Positions 21,901 through 36,494 are shown, counted from the stretch's first letter. The stretch is DNA of 64,000 nucleotides from Strigamia acuminata (GCA_949358305.1 OX442320.1:560501-624500), one strand, 5' to 3'. Notes: a model not told the origin generated them from the letters alone. Translations and numbers: made by a program.

Positions 21901-24900
21901 ACTATGATGAGATCAAAAGTCTATTCTCCCAAATCATTGCTTGGATGTTTCTAAAACTTACATTGGAGCCTTCTACTAAGGTTTAAACACTATTTCTGAA
22001 CATTCAGAGACATTGGTCTTGTGGTGTTTGTGCTAAGTCAACTATGATGAGATCAAAAGTCTATTCTCCCAAATCATTGCTTGGATGTTTCTAAAACTTA
22101 CATTGGAGCCTTCTACTAAGGTTTAAACACTATTTCTGAACATTCAGAGACATTGGTCTTGTGGTGTTTGTGCTAAGTCAACTGCGATGTGAAATGAGCT
22201 CAAAATTTTTTTTTCAAAATTTATTGCTTGGATGTTGCTAAAACTTACATTGGAGCCTTCTACTAAGGTTTAAACACTATTTCTGAACATTCAGAGACAT
22301 TGGTCTTGTGGTGTTTGTGCTAAGTCAACTATGATGAGATCAAAAGTCTATTCTCCCAAATGATTGCTTGGATGTTTCTAAAACTTACATTGGAGCCTTC
22401 TACTAAGGTTTAAACACTATTTCTGAACATTCAGAGACATTGGTCTTGTGGTGTTTGTGCTAAGTCAACTGTGATGAGATCAAAAGTCTATTCTCCCAAA
22501 TCATTGCTTGGATGTTTCTAAAACTTACATTGGAGCCTTCTACTAAGGTTTAAACACAATTTCTGAACATTCAGAGACATTGATCTTGTGGTCTTTGTGC
22601 TAAGTCAACTGCAATGTGAAATAAGCTCAAAATTTTTTTTTCAAAATTTATTGCTTGAATGTTGCTAAAACTTACATTGAAGGCTTCTACTAAGGTTTAA
22701 ACACTATTTCTGAACATTCAGAGACATTGGTCTTGTGGTGTTTGTGCTAAGTCAACTGTGATGAGATCAAAAGTCTATTCTCCCAAATCATTGCTTGGAT
22801 GTTTCTAAAACTTACATTGGAGCCTTCTACTAAGGTTTAAACACTATTTCTGAACATTCAGAGACATTGGTCTTGTGGTGTTTGTGCTAAGTCAACTGTG
22901 ATGAGATCAAAAGTCTATTCTCCCAAATCATTGCTTGGATGTTTCTAAAACTTACATTGGAGCCTTCTACTAAGGTTTAAACACTATTTCTGAACATTCA
23001 GAGACATTGGTCTTGTGGTGTTTGTGCTAAGTCAACTGTGATGAGATCAAAAGTCTATTCTCCTAAATCATTGCTTGGATGTTTCTAAAACTTACATCGG
23101 AGCCTTCTACTAAGGTTTAAACACTATTTCTGAACATTCAGAGACATTGGTCTTGTGGTGTTTGTGCTAAGTCAACTGTGATGAGATCAAAAGTCTATTC
23201 TCCCAAATCATTGCTTGGATGTTTCTAAAACTTACATTGGAGCCTTCTACTAAGGTTTAAACACTATTTCTGAACATTCAGAGACATTGGTCTTGTGGTG
23301 TTTGTGCTAAGTCAACTGTGATGAGATCAAAAGTCTATTCTCCCAAATCATTGCTTGGATGTTTCTAAAACTTACATTGGAGCCTTCTACTAAGGTTTAA
23401 ACACTATTTCTGAACATTCAGAGACATTGGTCTTGTGGTGTTTGTGCTAAGTCAACTATGATGAGATCAAAAGTCTATTCTCCCAAATCATTGCTTGGAT
23501 GTTTCTAAAACTTACATTGGAGCCTTCTACTAAGGTTTAAACACTATTTCTGAACATTCAGAGACATTGGTCTTGTGGTGTTTGTGCTAAGTCAACTGCG
23601 ATGTGAAATGAGCTCAAAATTTTTTTTTCAAAATTTATTGCTTGGATGTTGCTAAAACTTACATTGGAGCCTTCTACTAAGGTTTAAACACTATTTCTGA
23701 ATATTCAGAGACATTGGTCTTGTGGTGTTTGTGCTAAGTCAACTGTGATGAGATCAAAAGTCTATTCTCCAAAATCATTGCTTGGATGTTTCTAAAACTT
23801 ACATTGGAGCCTTCTACTAAGGTTTAAACACTATTTCTGAACATTCAGAGACATTGGTCTTGTGGTGTTTGTGCTAAGTCAACTGCGATGTGAAATGAGC
23901 TCAAAATTTTTTTTTCAAAATTTATTGCTTGGATGTTGCTAAAACTTACATTGGAGCCTTCTACTAAGGTTTAAACACTATTTCTGAATATTCAGAGACA
24001 TTGGTCTTGTGGTGTTTGTGCTAAGTCAACTGTGATGAGATCAAAAGTCTATTCTCCCAAATTATTGCTTGGATGTTTCTAAAACTTACATTGGAGCCTT
24101 CTACTAAGGTTTAAACACTATTTCTGAACATTCAGAGACATTGGTCTTGTGGTGTTTGTGCTAAGTCAACTATGATGAGATCAAAAGTCTATTCTCCCAA
24201 ATGATTGCTTGGATGTTTCTAAAACTTACATTGGAGCCTTCTACTAAGGTTTAAACACTATTTCTGAACATTCAGAGACATTAATCTTGTGGTGTTTGTG
24301 CTAAGTCAACTATGATGAGATCAAAAGTCTATTCTCCCAAATGATTGCTTGGATGTTTCTAAAACTTACATTGGAGCCTTCTACTAAGGTTTAAACACTA
24401 TTTCTGAACATTCAGAGACATTGGTCTTGTGGTGTTTGTGCTAAGTTAACTGTGATGAGATCAAAAGTCTATTCTCGCAAATCATTGCTTGGGTGTTGCT
24501 AAAACTTCCCTTGAAGTCTTCTACTAAGGTTTAAACACTATTTCTGAACATTCAGAGACATTGGTCTTGTGGTGTTTGTGCTAAGTCAACTGCGATGTGA
24601 AATGAGCTCAAAATTTTTTTTTCAAAATTTATTGCTTGGATGTTGCTAAAACTTTTATTGGAGCCTTCTACTAAGGTTTAAACACTATTTCTGAAGATTC
24701 AGAGACATTGGTCTTGTGGTGTTTGTGCTAAGTCAACTGTGATGAGATCAAAAGTCTATTCTCCCAAATCATTGCTTGGATGTTTCTAAAACTTACATTG
24801 GAGCCTTCTACTAAGGTTTAAACACTATTTCTGAACATTCAGAGACATTGGTCTTGTGGTGTTTGTGCTAAGTCAACTATGATGAGATCAAAAGTCTATT

Positions 24901-27900
24901 CTCCCAAATCATTGCTTGGATGTTTCTAAAACTTACATTGGAGCCTTCTACTAAGGTTTAAACACTATTTCTGAACATTCAGAGACATTGGTCTTGTGGT
25001 GTTTGTGCTAAGTCAACTGCGATGTGAAATGAGCTCAAAATTTTTTTTTCAAAATTTATTGCTTGGATGTTGCTAAAACTTTTATTGGAGCCTTCTACTA
25101 AGGTTTAAACACTATTTCTGAAGATTCAGAGACATTGGTCTTGTGGTGTTTGTGCTAAGTCAACTGTGATGAGATCAAAAGTCTATTCTCCCAAATCATT
25201 GCTTGGATGTTTCTAAAACTTACATTGGAGCCTTCTACTAAGGTTTAAACACTATTTCTGAACATTCAGAGACATTGGTCTTGTGGTGTTTGTGCTAAGT
25301 CAACTATGATGAGATCAAAAGTCTATTCTCCCAAATCATTGCTTGGATGTTTCTAAAACTTACATTGGAGCCTTCTACTAAGGTTTAAACACTATTTCTG
25401 AACATTCAGAGACATTGGTCTTGTGGTGTTTGTGCTAAGTCAACTGCGATGTAAAATGAGCTCAAAATTTTTTTTTCAAAATTTATTGCTTGGATGTTGC
25501 TAAAACTTACATTGGAGCCTTCTACTAAGGTTTAAACACTATTTCTGAATATTCAGAGACATTGGTCTTGTGGTGTTTGTGCTAAGTCAACTGTGATGAG
25601 ATCAAAAGTCTATTCTCCCAAATCATTGCTTGGATGTTTCTAAAACTTACATTGGAGCCTTCTACTAAGGTTTAAACACTATTTCTGAACATTCAGAGAC
25701 ATTGGTCTTGTGGTGTTTGTGCTAAGTCAACTATGATGAGATCAAAAGTCTATTCTCCCAAATGATTGCTTGGATGTTTCTAAAACTTACATTGGAGCCT
25801 TCTACTAAGGTTTAAACACTATTTCTGAACATTCAGAGACATTGGTCTTGTGGTGTTTGTGCTAAGTCAACTGCGATGTGAAATAAGCTCAAAATTTTTT
25901 TTTCAAAATTTATTGCTTGGATGTTGCTAAAACCTACATTGGAGCCTTCTACTAAGGTTTAAACACTATTTCTGAACATTCAGAGACATTGGTCTTGTGG
26001 TGTTTGTGCTAAGTTAACTGTGATGAGATCAAAAGTCTATTCTCGCAAATCATTGCTTGGATGTTGCTAAAACTTCCCTTGAAGTCTTCTACTAAGGTTT
26101 AAACACTATTTCTGAACATTCAGAGACATTGGTCTTGTGGTGTTTGTGCTAAGTCAACTGCGATGTGAAATGAGCTCAAAATTTTTTTTTCAAAATTTAT
26201 TGCTTGGATATTGCTAAAACTTTCATTGGAGCCTTCTACTAAGGTTTAAACACTATTTCTGAACATTCAGAGACATTGGTCTTGTGGTGTTTGTGCTAAG
26301 TCAACTGTGATGAGATCAAAAGTCTATTCTCTCAAATCATTGCTTAGATGTTTCTAAAACTTACATTGGAGCCTTCTACTAAGGTTTAAACCCTATTTCT
26401 GAACATTCAGAGACATTGGTCTTGTGGTGTTTGTGCTAAGTCAACTGTGATGAGATCAAAAGTCTATTCTTCCAAATCATTGCTTGGATGTTTCTAAAAC
26501 TTACATTGGAGCCTTCTACTAAGGTTTAAACACTATTTCTGAACATTCAGAGACATTGGTCTTGTGGTGTTTGTGCTAAGTCAACTGTGATGAGATCAAA
26601 AGTCTATTCTCCCAAATCATTGCTTGGATGTTTCTAAAACTTACATTGGAGCCTTCTACTAAGGTTTAAACACAATTTCTGAACATTCAGAGACATTGAT
26701 CTTGTGGTCTTTGTGCTAAGTCAACTGCAATGTGAAATAAGCTCAAAATTTTTTTTTCAAAATTTATTGCTTGAATGTTGCTAAAACTTACATTGAAGGC
26801 TTCTACTAAGGTTTAAACACTATTTCTGAACATTCAGAGACATTGGTCTTGTGGTGTTTGTGCTAAGTCAACTGTGATGAGATCAAAAGTCTATTCTCCC
26901 AAATCATTGCTTGGATGTTTCTAAAACTTACATTGGAGCCTTCTACTAAGGTTTAAACACTATTTCTGAACATTCAGAGACATTGGTCTTGTGGTGTTTG
27001 TGCTAAGTCAACTGTGATGAGATCAAAAGTCTATTCTCCCAAATCATTGCTTGGATGTTTCTAAAACTTACATTGGAGCCTTCTACTAAGGTTTAAACAC
27101 TATTTCTGAACATTCAGAGACATTGGTCTTGTGGTGTTTGTGCTAAGTCAACTGTGATGAGATCAAAAGTCTATTCTCCTAAATCATTGCTTGGATGTTT
27201 CTAAAACTTACATTGGAGCCTTCTACTAAGGTTTAAACACTATTTCTGAACATTCAGAGACATTGGTCTTGTGGTGTTTGTGCTAAGTCAACTATGATGA
27301 GATCAAAAGTCTATTCTCCCAAATCATTGCTTGGATGTTTCTAAAACTTACATTGGAGCCTTCTACTAAGGTTTAAACACTATTTCTGAACATTCAGAGA
27401 CATTGGTCTTGTGGTGTTTGTGCTAAGTCAACTATGATGAGATCAAAAGTCTATTCTCCCAAATCATTGCTTGGATGTTTCTAAAACTTACATTGGAGCC
27501 TTCTACTAAGGTTTAAACACTATTTCTGAACATTCAGAGACATTGGTCTTGTGGTGTTTGTGCTAAGTCAACTATGATGAGATCAAAAGTCTATTCTCCC
27601 AAATCATTGCTTGGATGTTTCTAAAACTTACATTGGAGCCTTCTACTAAGGTTTAAACACTATTTCTGAACATTCAGAGACATTGGTCTTGTGGTGTTTG
27701 TGCTAAGTCAACTATGATGAGATCAAAAGTCTATTCTCCCAAATCATTGCTTGGATGTTTCTAAAACTTACATTGGAGCCTTCTACTAAGGTTTAAACAC
27801 TATTTCTGAACATTCAGAGACATTGGTCTTGTGGTGTTTGTGCTAAGTCAACTATGATGAGATCAAAAGTCTATTCTCCCAAATCATTGCTTGGATGTTT

Positions 27901-30900
27901 CTAAAACTTACATTGGAGCCTTCTACTAAGGTTTAAACACTATTTCTGAACATTCAGAGACATTGGTCTTGTGGTGTTTGTGCTAAGTCAACTGCGATGT
28001 GAAATGAGCTCAAAATTTTTTTTTCAAAATTTATTGCTTGGATGTTGCTAAAACTTACATTGGAGCCTTCTACTAAGGTTTAAACACTATTTCTGAACAT
28101 TCAGAGACATTGGTCTTGTGGTGTTTGTGCTAAGTCAACTATGATGAGATCAAAAGTCTATTCTCCCAAATGATTGCTTGGATGTTTCTAAAACTTACAT
28201 TGGAGCCTTCTACTAAGGTTTAAACACTATTTCTGAACATTCAGAGACATTGGTCTTGTGGTGTTTGTGCTAAGTCAACTATGATGAGATCAAAAGTCTA
28301 TTCTCCCAAATGATTGCTTGGATGTTTCTAAAACTTACATTGGAGCCTTCTACTAAGGTTTAAACACTATTTCTGAACATTCAGAGACATTGGTCTTGTG
28401 GTGTTTGTGCTAAGTCAACTGTGATGAGATCAAAAGTCTATTCTCCCAAATCATTGCTTGGATGTTTCTAAAACTTACATTGGAGCCTTCTACTAAGGTT
28501 TAAACACTATTTCTGAACATTCAGAGACATTGGTCTTGTGGTGTTTGTGCTAAGTCAACTATGATGAGATCAAAAGTCTATTCTCCCAAATGATTGCTTG
28601 GATGTTTCTAAAACTTACATTGGAGCCTTCTACTAAGGTTTAAACACTATTTCTGAACATTCAGAGACATTGGTCTTGTGGTGTTTGTGCTAAGTCAACT
28701 GTGATGAGATCAAAAGTCTATTCTCCCAAATCATTGCTTGGATGTTTCTAAAACTTACATTGGAGCCTTCTACTAAGGTTTAAACACAATTTCTGAACAT
28801 TCAGAGACATTGATCTTGTGGTCTTTGTGCTAAGTCAACTGCAATGTGAAATAAGCTCAAAATTTTTTTTTCAAAATTTATTGCTTGAATGTTGCTAAAA
28901 CTTACATTGAAGGCTTCTACTAAGGTTTAAACACTATTTCTGAACATTCAGAGACATTGGTCTTGTGGTGTTTGTGCTAAGTCAACTGTGATGAGATCAA
29001 AAGTCTATTCTCCCAAATCATTGCTTGGATGTTTCTAAAACTTACATTGGAGCCTTCTACTAAGGTTTAAACACTATTTCTGAACATTCAGAGACATTGG
29101 TCTTGTGGTGTTTGTGCTAAGTCAACTGTGATGAGATCAAAAGTCTATTCTCCCAAATCATTGCTTGGATGTTTCTAAAACTTACATTGGAGCCTTCTAC
29201 TAAGGTTTAAACACTATTTCTGAACATTCAGAGACATTGGTCTTGTGGTGTTTGTGCTAAGTCAACTGTGATGAGATCAAAAGTCTATTCTCCTAAATCA
29301 TTGCTTGGATGTTTCTAAAACTTACATTGGAGCCTTCTACTAAGGTTTAAACACTATTTCTGAACATTCAGAGACATTGGTCTTGTGGTGTTTGTGCTAA
29401 GTCAACTATGATGAGATCAAAAGTCTATTCTCCCAAATCATTGCTTGGATGTTTCTAAAACTTACATTGGAGCCTTCTACTAAGGTTTAAACACTATTTC
29501 TGAACATTCAGAGACATTGGTCTTGTGGTGTTTGTGCTAAGTCAACTATGATGAGATCAAAAGTCTATTCTCCCAAATCATTGCTTGGATGTTTCTAAAA
29601 CTTACATTGGAGCCTTCTACTAAGGTTTAAACACTATTTCTGAACATTCAGAGACATTGGTCTTGTGGTGTTTGTGCTAAGTCAACTATGATGAGATCAA
29701 AAGTCTATTCTCCCAAATCATTGCTTGGATGTTTCTAAAACTTACATTGGAGCCTTCTACTAAGGTTTAAACACTATTTCTGAACATTCAGAGACATTGG
29801 TCTTGTGGTGTTTGTGCTAAGTCAACTGTGATGAGATCAAAAGTCTATTCTCCCAAATCATTGCTTGGATGTTTCTAAAACTTACATTGGAGCCTTCTAC
29901 TAAGGTTTAAACACTATTTCTGAACATTCAGAGACATTGGTCTTGTGGTGTTTGTGCTAAGTCAACTATGATGAGATCAAAAGTCTATTCTCCCAAATCA
30001 TTGCTTGGATGTTTCTAAAACTTACATTGGAGCCTTCTACTAAGGTTTAAACACTATTTCTGAACATTCAGAGACATTGGTCTTGTGGTGTTTGTGCTAA
30101 GTCAACTATGATGAGATCAAAAGTCTATTCTCCCAAATCATTGCTTGGATGTTTCTAAAACTTACATTGGAGCCTTCTACTAAGGTTTAAACACTATTTC
30201 TGAACATTCAGAGACATTGGTCTTGTGGTGTTTGTGCTAAGTCAACTGCGATGTGAAATGAGCTCAAAATTTTTTTTTCAAAATTTATTGCTTGGATGTT
30301 GCTAAAACTTACATTGGAGCCTTCTACTAAGGTTTAAACACTATTTCTGAATATTCAGAGACATTGGTCTTGTGGTGTTTGTGCTAAGTCAACTGTGATG
30401 AGATCAAAAGTCTATTCTCCAAAATCATTGCTTGGATGTTTCTAAAACTTACATTGGAGCCTTCTACTAAGGTTTAAACACTATTTCTGAACATTCAGAG
30501 ACATTGGTCTTGTGGTGTTTGTGCTAAGTCAACTGCGATGTGAAATGAGCTCAAAATTTTTTTTTCAAAATTTATTGCTTGGATGTTGCTAAAACTTACA
30601 TTGGAGCCTTCTACTAAGGTTTAAACACTATTTCTGAATATTCAGAGACATTGGTCTTGTGGTGTTTGTGCTAAGTCAACTGTGATGAGATCAAAAGTCT
30701 ATTCTCCCAAATTATTGCTTGGATGTTTCTAAAACTTACATTGGAGCCTTCTACTAAGGTTTAAACACTATTTCTGAACATTCAGAGACATTGGTCTTGT
30801 GGTGTTTGTGCTAAGTCAACTATGATGAGATCAAAAGTCTATTCTCCCAAATGATTGCTTGGATGTTTCTAAAACTTACATTGGAGCCTTCTACTAAGGT

Positions 30901-31403
30901 TTAAACACTATTTCTGAACATTCAGAGACATTGGTCTTGTGGTGTTTGTGCTAAGTTAACTGTGATGAGATCAAAAGTCTATTCTCGCAAATCATTGCTT
31001 GGATGTTGCTAAAACTTCCCTTGAAGTCTTCTACTAAGGTTTAAACACTATTTCTGAACATTCAGAGACATTGGTCTTGTGGTGTTTGTGCTAAGTCAAC
31101 TGCGATGTGAAATGAGCTCAAAATTTTGTTTTCAAAATTTATTGCTTGGATGTTGCTAAAACTTTTATTGGAGCCTTCTACTAAGGTTTAAACACTATTT
31201 CTGAAGATTCAGAGACATTGGTCTTGTGGTGTTTGTGCTAAGTCAACTGTGATGAGATCAAAAGTCTATTCTCCCAAATCATTGCTTGGATGTTTCTAAA
31301 ACTTACATTGGAGCCTTCTACTAAGGTTTAAACACTATTTCTGAACATTCAGAGACATTGGTCTTGTGGTGTTTGTGCTAAGTCAACTATGATGAGATCA
31401 AAA

Positions 31404-31407
31404 GTCT
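31404..31407. repeat. Target-site duplication (left), LARD-like copy 1
   Basis: GTCT, repeated at 40171-40174. It belongs to the satellite motif AAAGTCTATTC. Confidence 0.88.
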
Positions 31408-33156
31408 TGTTGCCAGCAAGCAGTGATTGCTGCAAGAACCGGCAACTCACGCACCTCGTAATAAACATTCGAGCGATCAAATCTTCGCACAGCACTTTTA
31501 ACTACTCGACTCGATTGAAACCATTCTGACATCTGATAACGCATCTCATGTTTTCTGACTTGGCCCTCATTGTCCTCTCCATGTCGACCGAAACTCGAGA
31601 ACCTGGCTTTTGCTCTAAACATGACGGTTGGCGGATATTCGGGCTCGAATATCAATATCGTCTTTCGCAAATCAAAGATGGCGTAGATTCGAATCTCGCG
31701 CTCGTGTGAAAACGAAAAGAAACACTCGTTCTTATTTGCGAACAAAAATAAAACGATGTTTAATCGTTCAAATCAAAACTATAACTACTTGTACAATCGC
31801 TTAGCTCGTGTCACAGCCTTTTATTACAATAGAAAAAGACACGAGCGCATTATTGACACAATAAAGGGATAATATCTCAACCAACACTGTCTCCTACAGG
31901 CTTCCGTACTTCAAGATCACAACAGCCGTTGAGACCTAAGACTTAAACTTAAAACCTAATCTAACATTGAAGATACACTGCCAATAAACACATCTGAACT
32001 CAAAGAATATTTAAAGACAGTAACATAAATTAGAGTGAGGTGTAAACCTCAAAAAAAACCCGCAATTAACATTCTCAACGAACACAGAGGAGAATCTATA
32101 AAACCCGAAAATGCGCAACTTTGCCGCGAGGCGGCATTGTATGCAATCGCCGTAAAATTAAGCCTCAAGAAAACCTCGGCCACACACACACGATTACGCT
32201 TTTAATTACGAATAAAAACTCAATAACAATTCTAATTGTTCGATGTGTTCCTGCAATTATTCATTTGGGTGCCACGGAACTATATTCTCATCACCCGAAC
32301 TAAATTTGAAGATATCCGAGTGTTTCCCAAAACCCGAACCTGAACGAAATGACAAAAACTCTGTGAAATCACGTGACCTCTATTTTATCCCGTGAATCTA
32401 AATCGGAACCAAAATCAACGAATAAATAAGCAACCAAATAATTCTAAATCTCAATAAACTCTCATAACAAGAACCGAACACGAAAGAATCTTTTTACTAA
32501 ATCAACATGAATCTCGGTCGATAACGAGGCTCGTTGCACCAACTGTCTCCTAATGGCGGATCCAACCGACCAACGCTCCTTGGTGACCAACGGAACTTCT
32601 CCTCTGCCCCACGCCGACTCATCGGATCTAATTCTGCGGTAAACCACATCCAAAGCTATTTATTTAATCGACTAAAAAGTTTCTGACCTAATATATTTAA
32701 ATCTACAGCTTCAAAACAACATCTTTCCGAGTGCGCTCCGACCAGACCAAACCGCTCGATAATCAACAACGACTTCGCTTTTCGCTTTGAAACCCATCCT
32801 CGCCGTTATCGCCTTCAATCAGCGACCCAATGCCTGCCTGTACCGTGTCAGATAAGTTCTCGAAAACTATTCAAACTAACCGGAACCGAAATTAAAAACC
32901 TTGACTTTTCCTTTGTAGATAAACCCGATGCCCGAACTTAACACAAGATGGCGCGACACGCTCACCTCTCAATTCTAACGTTGCGAACTCTTCGAGAAAT
33001 TGAGACTTTTAAAGAAACGAAATGACCGAAACGATTCAGCTAACCCCGACAACTCACAAGGTAAACATTCCACGAATGGTAACTCGAATCATGCAAATGA
33101 ACCAAAGTTTCTCTCCCTTTTCTGAATATTATTTTGTTGCGTATCTGCTCGCAACA
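31408..33156 (-). repeat. 3' LTR of LARD-like copy 1
   Basis: 1749 bp. The minus-strand start is a 22-nt hairpin (33135-33156: TGTTGCG, 8-nt loop, CGCAACA). A candidate AATAAA lies at 31820-31825 on the minus strand. Short ORFs in it recur in all four LTR copies only because the LTRs are nearly identical. Confidence 0.95.
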
Positions 33157-33167
33157 TCGCTCCCACC
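33157..33167 (-). promoter_or_regulatory. Candidate polypurine tract
   Basis: On the minus strand GGTGGGAGCGA lies directly before the 3' LTR, with 9 of 11 purines. This is where plus-strand priming should start. The same sequence is at 45369-45379 in copy 2. Confidence 0.45.
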
Positions 33168-35305
33168 AAAAAAGAAAGACGATAGCGGGGGGAAATTTAT
33201 ACCTAATAAATTCACATCTTCTCTTTACTCGGACAGCCCATCTAACCTCGCTAATTACCACAAGTGACGTTGTGGAGACGCTTAGTATGAACAACCGTCT
33301 CTCTTATCTGTACCCCGCAACCCATCCCCTCTCTCAGGCTCCCATCTCGGACTTATCTCTTCCTTCCAAGAGACCGAGTGTAAGGACCTAAGAGGGAGGG
33401 GAATAGGAAATACAGACACTCTCTATTATTTATGCAAACAAAACTATTTTCGATTCACAGCTTTTAATCGAAGGACGCCAATGAGATTCGGGAATTCTCT
33501 ATCTTCTTCCAGAGAAGGAACCTTTTCAAAAAATGATGCTCTCGTGGAGAAGGAGAAACCACCTAACTTCCATAATCTCGATTGTCTACGCCTTTTGCTA
33601 ATCTCAACCGGTAGCTTCATAATGTCCCGTATCGAGCGAAGTAACATTGCATCAATTTAAATAGATCTCGCTCCTCTTGAGAAAATCTGTTCACCCTTTT
33701 AAATTCCAGACTCTAACTCAATTCAACGGACGTCGTAACCTTACGACTCATGACTCTCGACACGGCTCAAAATTCACTTTACGTGCCGATGTTCTTTGAC
33801 TATTTTATTTTCTTTTTCGGAGACAACGACTTCCGGACCACTTAAAATTCCTTTTACAAACCGGAATCGTCTTCTGTTAACTCTCGAATGTCTTACTAAA
33901 TTCTCTTAAATTCTTAAAAGAGGAAGTCAAGATTGCCGAACCCGTAGACTCAGAAACGGCGGACTTCTCTTTTTTGCTAATCCACTTCACTTGTCTTAGG
34001 CAACAACCTTTACTATCAGCTCTGTAAATCTCTAATATTTTCCTATCTTAATTCTGCCTTTGAAAACTCCATCAACTTTGTTTAAAAGAAAACCCTGTTA
34101 AGACCAATTACACCACATGCTGCTATTTTCTAATGGAGGGGTTAGTTTCCTGTTGTTATCCAGTCAAGGACATTCGATATTTAACTGAATCCACCATAAC
34201 TTGGGCTTATTCTAAGCACCCTGTATTTTATTTCCCGTGTTAAATGTTTGAGTTAAGGGTGAGGGAAGCCATGAAGACTCTTCTATCTGTTATTTTTTCC
34301 ACAATATAAAATCTTAGGATTAGGAAAACAGGAAATTAATCAAAAAAGTTTAGTGACCGTTCCTCTTCGGCGACCGACGGCGTGCACTCCGCCGGTGGCC
34401 GGCAGGACTTTCCCGGACACATCTTGTCGTTTCCAATCCCAATTTTATTTTATATTCATATAATTCCCTCCCGACTCAAAAAAAAACAAGAAAGGAAGCT
34501 CTATTGCTAATCGGGTCCCAGTGACCAGGACACTTCGTGTAATCGCGAATTCGACTAAGGGACTAAGGGATTCGAGCAACCCATTGGTGTTTGCCATCTT
34601 GCATGTCGAAAAATCGATCATTCAAACGAAGAACCATTAGAATCACAAAGAGAGAAGGGGTGTAGAGGGACTTTATATCTGATTGTGTGCATGAAAGCAC
34701 TGTCCTTGTCACATTAGATAAGCTGGTGTGAACAGATCCTGTTATGTCCCCGCATTCGTTTTAGCTCTAAACAACTGCACCTATTTGGAAAGTTTTCCAT
34801 TTTCGTCTAATCCCGAGTGGAAAAGCGATTCATTCATCTAAATGGATTGAAACTCCTATTATATAGTTTGACTGTTATGAAGGTTTAAGAGGTCAAGGTT
34901 TTCTATTCTATTTGCTTCTGTATGTATTTTCTAACCCTAAAAGAACAACGTAACCCATATGTGAGCACCGCAATGCGAAGGACTTGTTTGCTAACTTCCA
35001 AACAGAAAGTCTTACAAAGCCATTACTTCACAAATTGAATCGTTTTTTCTGAAAATGTCCAGAACTCTCAAGATTCCCAGTGTTCAAAGGCGATTTCCGT
35101 TGGCTGCCTCTGAAGTAGAGCTTTCCGGAGGAAAAAGGAAAAAGGAAGTACTTATAACAGGAAAACTAATCTATCTCTTCTAGAGGAGAACTTATTGAAA
35201 AACTTTCTCGTTCTGTTATTCTTATGTTAGATGTAAAGGATTTTTCTATTCAGTCAGGATTTAAGTATGGTATGGATTGATATTTAGGAAGCGACAGCAT
35301 GTATT

Positions 35306-35366
35306 TTGGCACGCTCGGCGCCAAGGAGTAGATCCACTTTTCGGGAGACTTCCCGAAACAAAGTGG
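35306..35366 (-). promoter_or_regulatory. Pair of adjacent hairpins in the LARD-like interior
   Basis: First stem TTGGC/GCCAA (35306-35324). Second stem CCACTTT/AAAGTGG enclosing CGGGA/TCCCG (35334-35366). They are only 9 nt apart, in otherwise AT-rich non-coding DNA. They could be RNA structures used for packaging in trans. Copy 2 has them at 47518-47578. Confidence 0.4.
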
Positions 35367-36115
35367 CGAACTTTTCTAATACTGAAACTGTCAGAAAAAA
35401 AAACAACTAAAGGTTAGATAAGGAGGAAGACTTTATTTTCTAAGATGCACCCAGCAGCAATGAATATCTCAACCGATCGGCTCATGTGGTTTTGACTAAT
35501 GCCATAAATACTAACACCGACTGCGATATTTGACCAACACCTGAATTCGAATGTAATAGAAATTATAAATTCTTACGTCCAAACCTAATCTGCCCCCGAT
35601 TTATTAAACTTGTTCTAACTGTAATATCCTGGAGAATAAGTATTTCTACTGTGAAGATCTTCTATGCTTTCAAAGAAATCGATCAGGAAACTTCCGAAAC
35701 TTGAAATCACTAAATTCTCGAGAGGAATTGTCTGTATTTTCTTTAATAAAGAGCTGTATATAAGGACTGGAAGAATAAACTAAACCATTTTCTATTTTCC
35801 TAAGTGACGAGAAAATCGGGTTCTTTTCTGTTGGTTCTGGGGTCTTTAATTCTCAATAAACTGGGATTCGCTCCTTTTCTCTACTGAACCTTTTTACTGT
35901 CACCTTGTTTCTTCGGCTGACTTTACACGGCTCTTCCCAAATTAACAACCTCTTCGGACCAACTTGCACCGGACTAATTCTCTAATTGATTGCTCTAAAA
36001 AATCCTTTCAGTTTAATTTTTATGATCCCTTTTTATTCTATTAGCTGAGAGCTAATGATTGTTGCCTTTTCCTACTCTACAAGGAGGAAGATGGATCTCT
36101 ATCTTTAGGTTTGTT

Positions 36116-36494
36116 GGACCACTGTTAACCAAATAAAACCTTTTCTCTAACCTAATACTTGGGCTTGATGGACCACTGTTAACCAACTAAAGCCTTTTTC
36201 TATTTCTGTCTTCTGTATAGGGGGGAATTTTCTTCTTTAAAACTTTATTATGCAACCTCGAGACTTTCCCGAGTTTCTCCCCTATCATTTTTCAATTCTT
36301 GAGGAGTGAATTTAGCGCGAAAGTCTCACGCGTCAATTACCCTCTCCTCATTATGCTAGTGAAACTCGACGGACCAACTGTTAACCGACTGAACTTCTTC
36401 TCACTTCTTCTAGTGAAGCTCGACGGACCAACTGTTAACCGACTGGACTTCTAAATTGCAAGCTTTCTAAATTAGACTGACCGTGCTGTTAACA
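36116..36494. repeat. Cluster of GGACCA(A)CTGTTAACC motifs
   Basis: Four clear copies at 36116-36130, 36170-36184, 36371-36386 and 36425-36440, plus a weaker one near 36479 (CTGTTAACAG). The copies form two local duplications. The core GTTAAC is palindromic and also recurs in the leader of the thymidine-kinase element. Function unknown. Confidence 0.55.

Larger units (their letters stand above)
9973..31407. repeat. Satellite array, segment 3 (about 21.4 kb)
   Basis: About 150 head-to-tail monomers of 140 or 147 bp, all in one orientation, with no gene. A third variant (140 bp) is marked by AGTTAACTGTGATGAG, then TTCTCGCAAATC and TTCCCTTGAAGTC or TTCTCTTGAAGTC. Marker variants show higher-order structure: the rare ATTGATCTTGTGGTCTTT occurs at 21025, 22579, 26695 and 28809. 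The spacings 1554, 4116 and 2114 bp fit 11, 29 and 15 monomers (2, 8 and 2 of type B). A 2-bp deletion shared by monomers at 15621 and 16620 marks another duplicated block. Confidence 0.97.

Noticed and set aside
33022-33391. Overlapping ORFs of 81-85 codons around the 3' LTR/interior junction (and the copies at 45234-45603)
   Set aside because: Overlapping frames on both strands spanning the LTR junction, with no motifs. They appear twice only because the element is duplicated.
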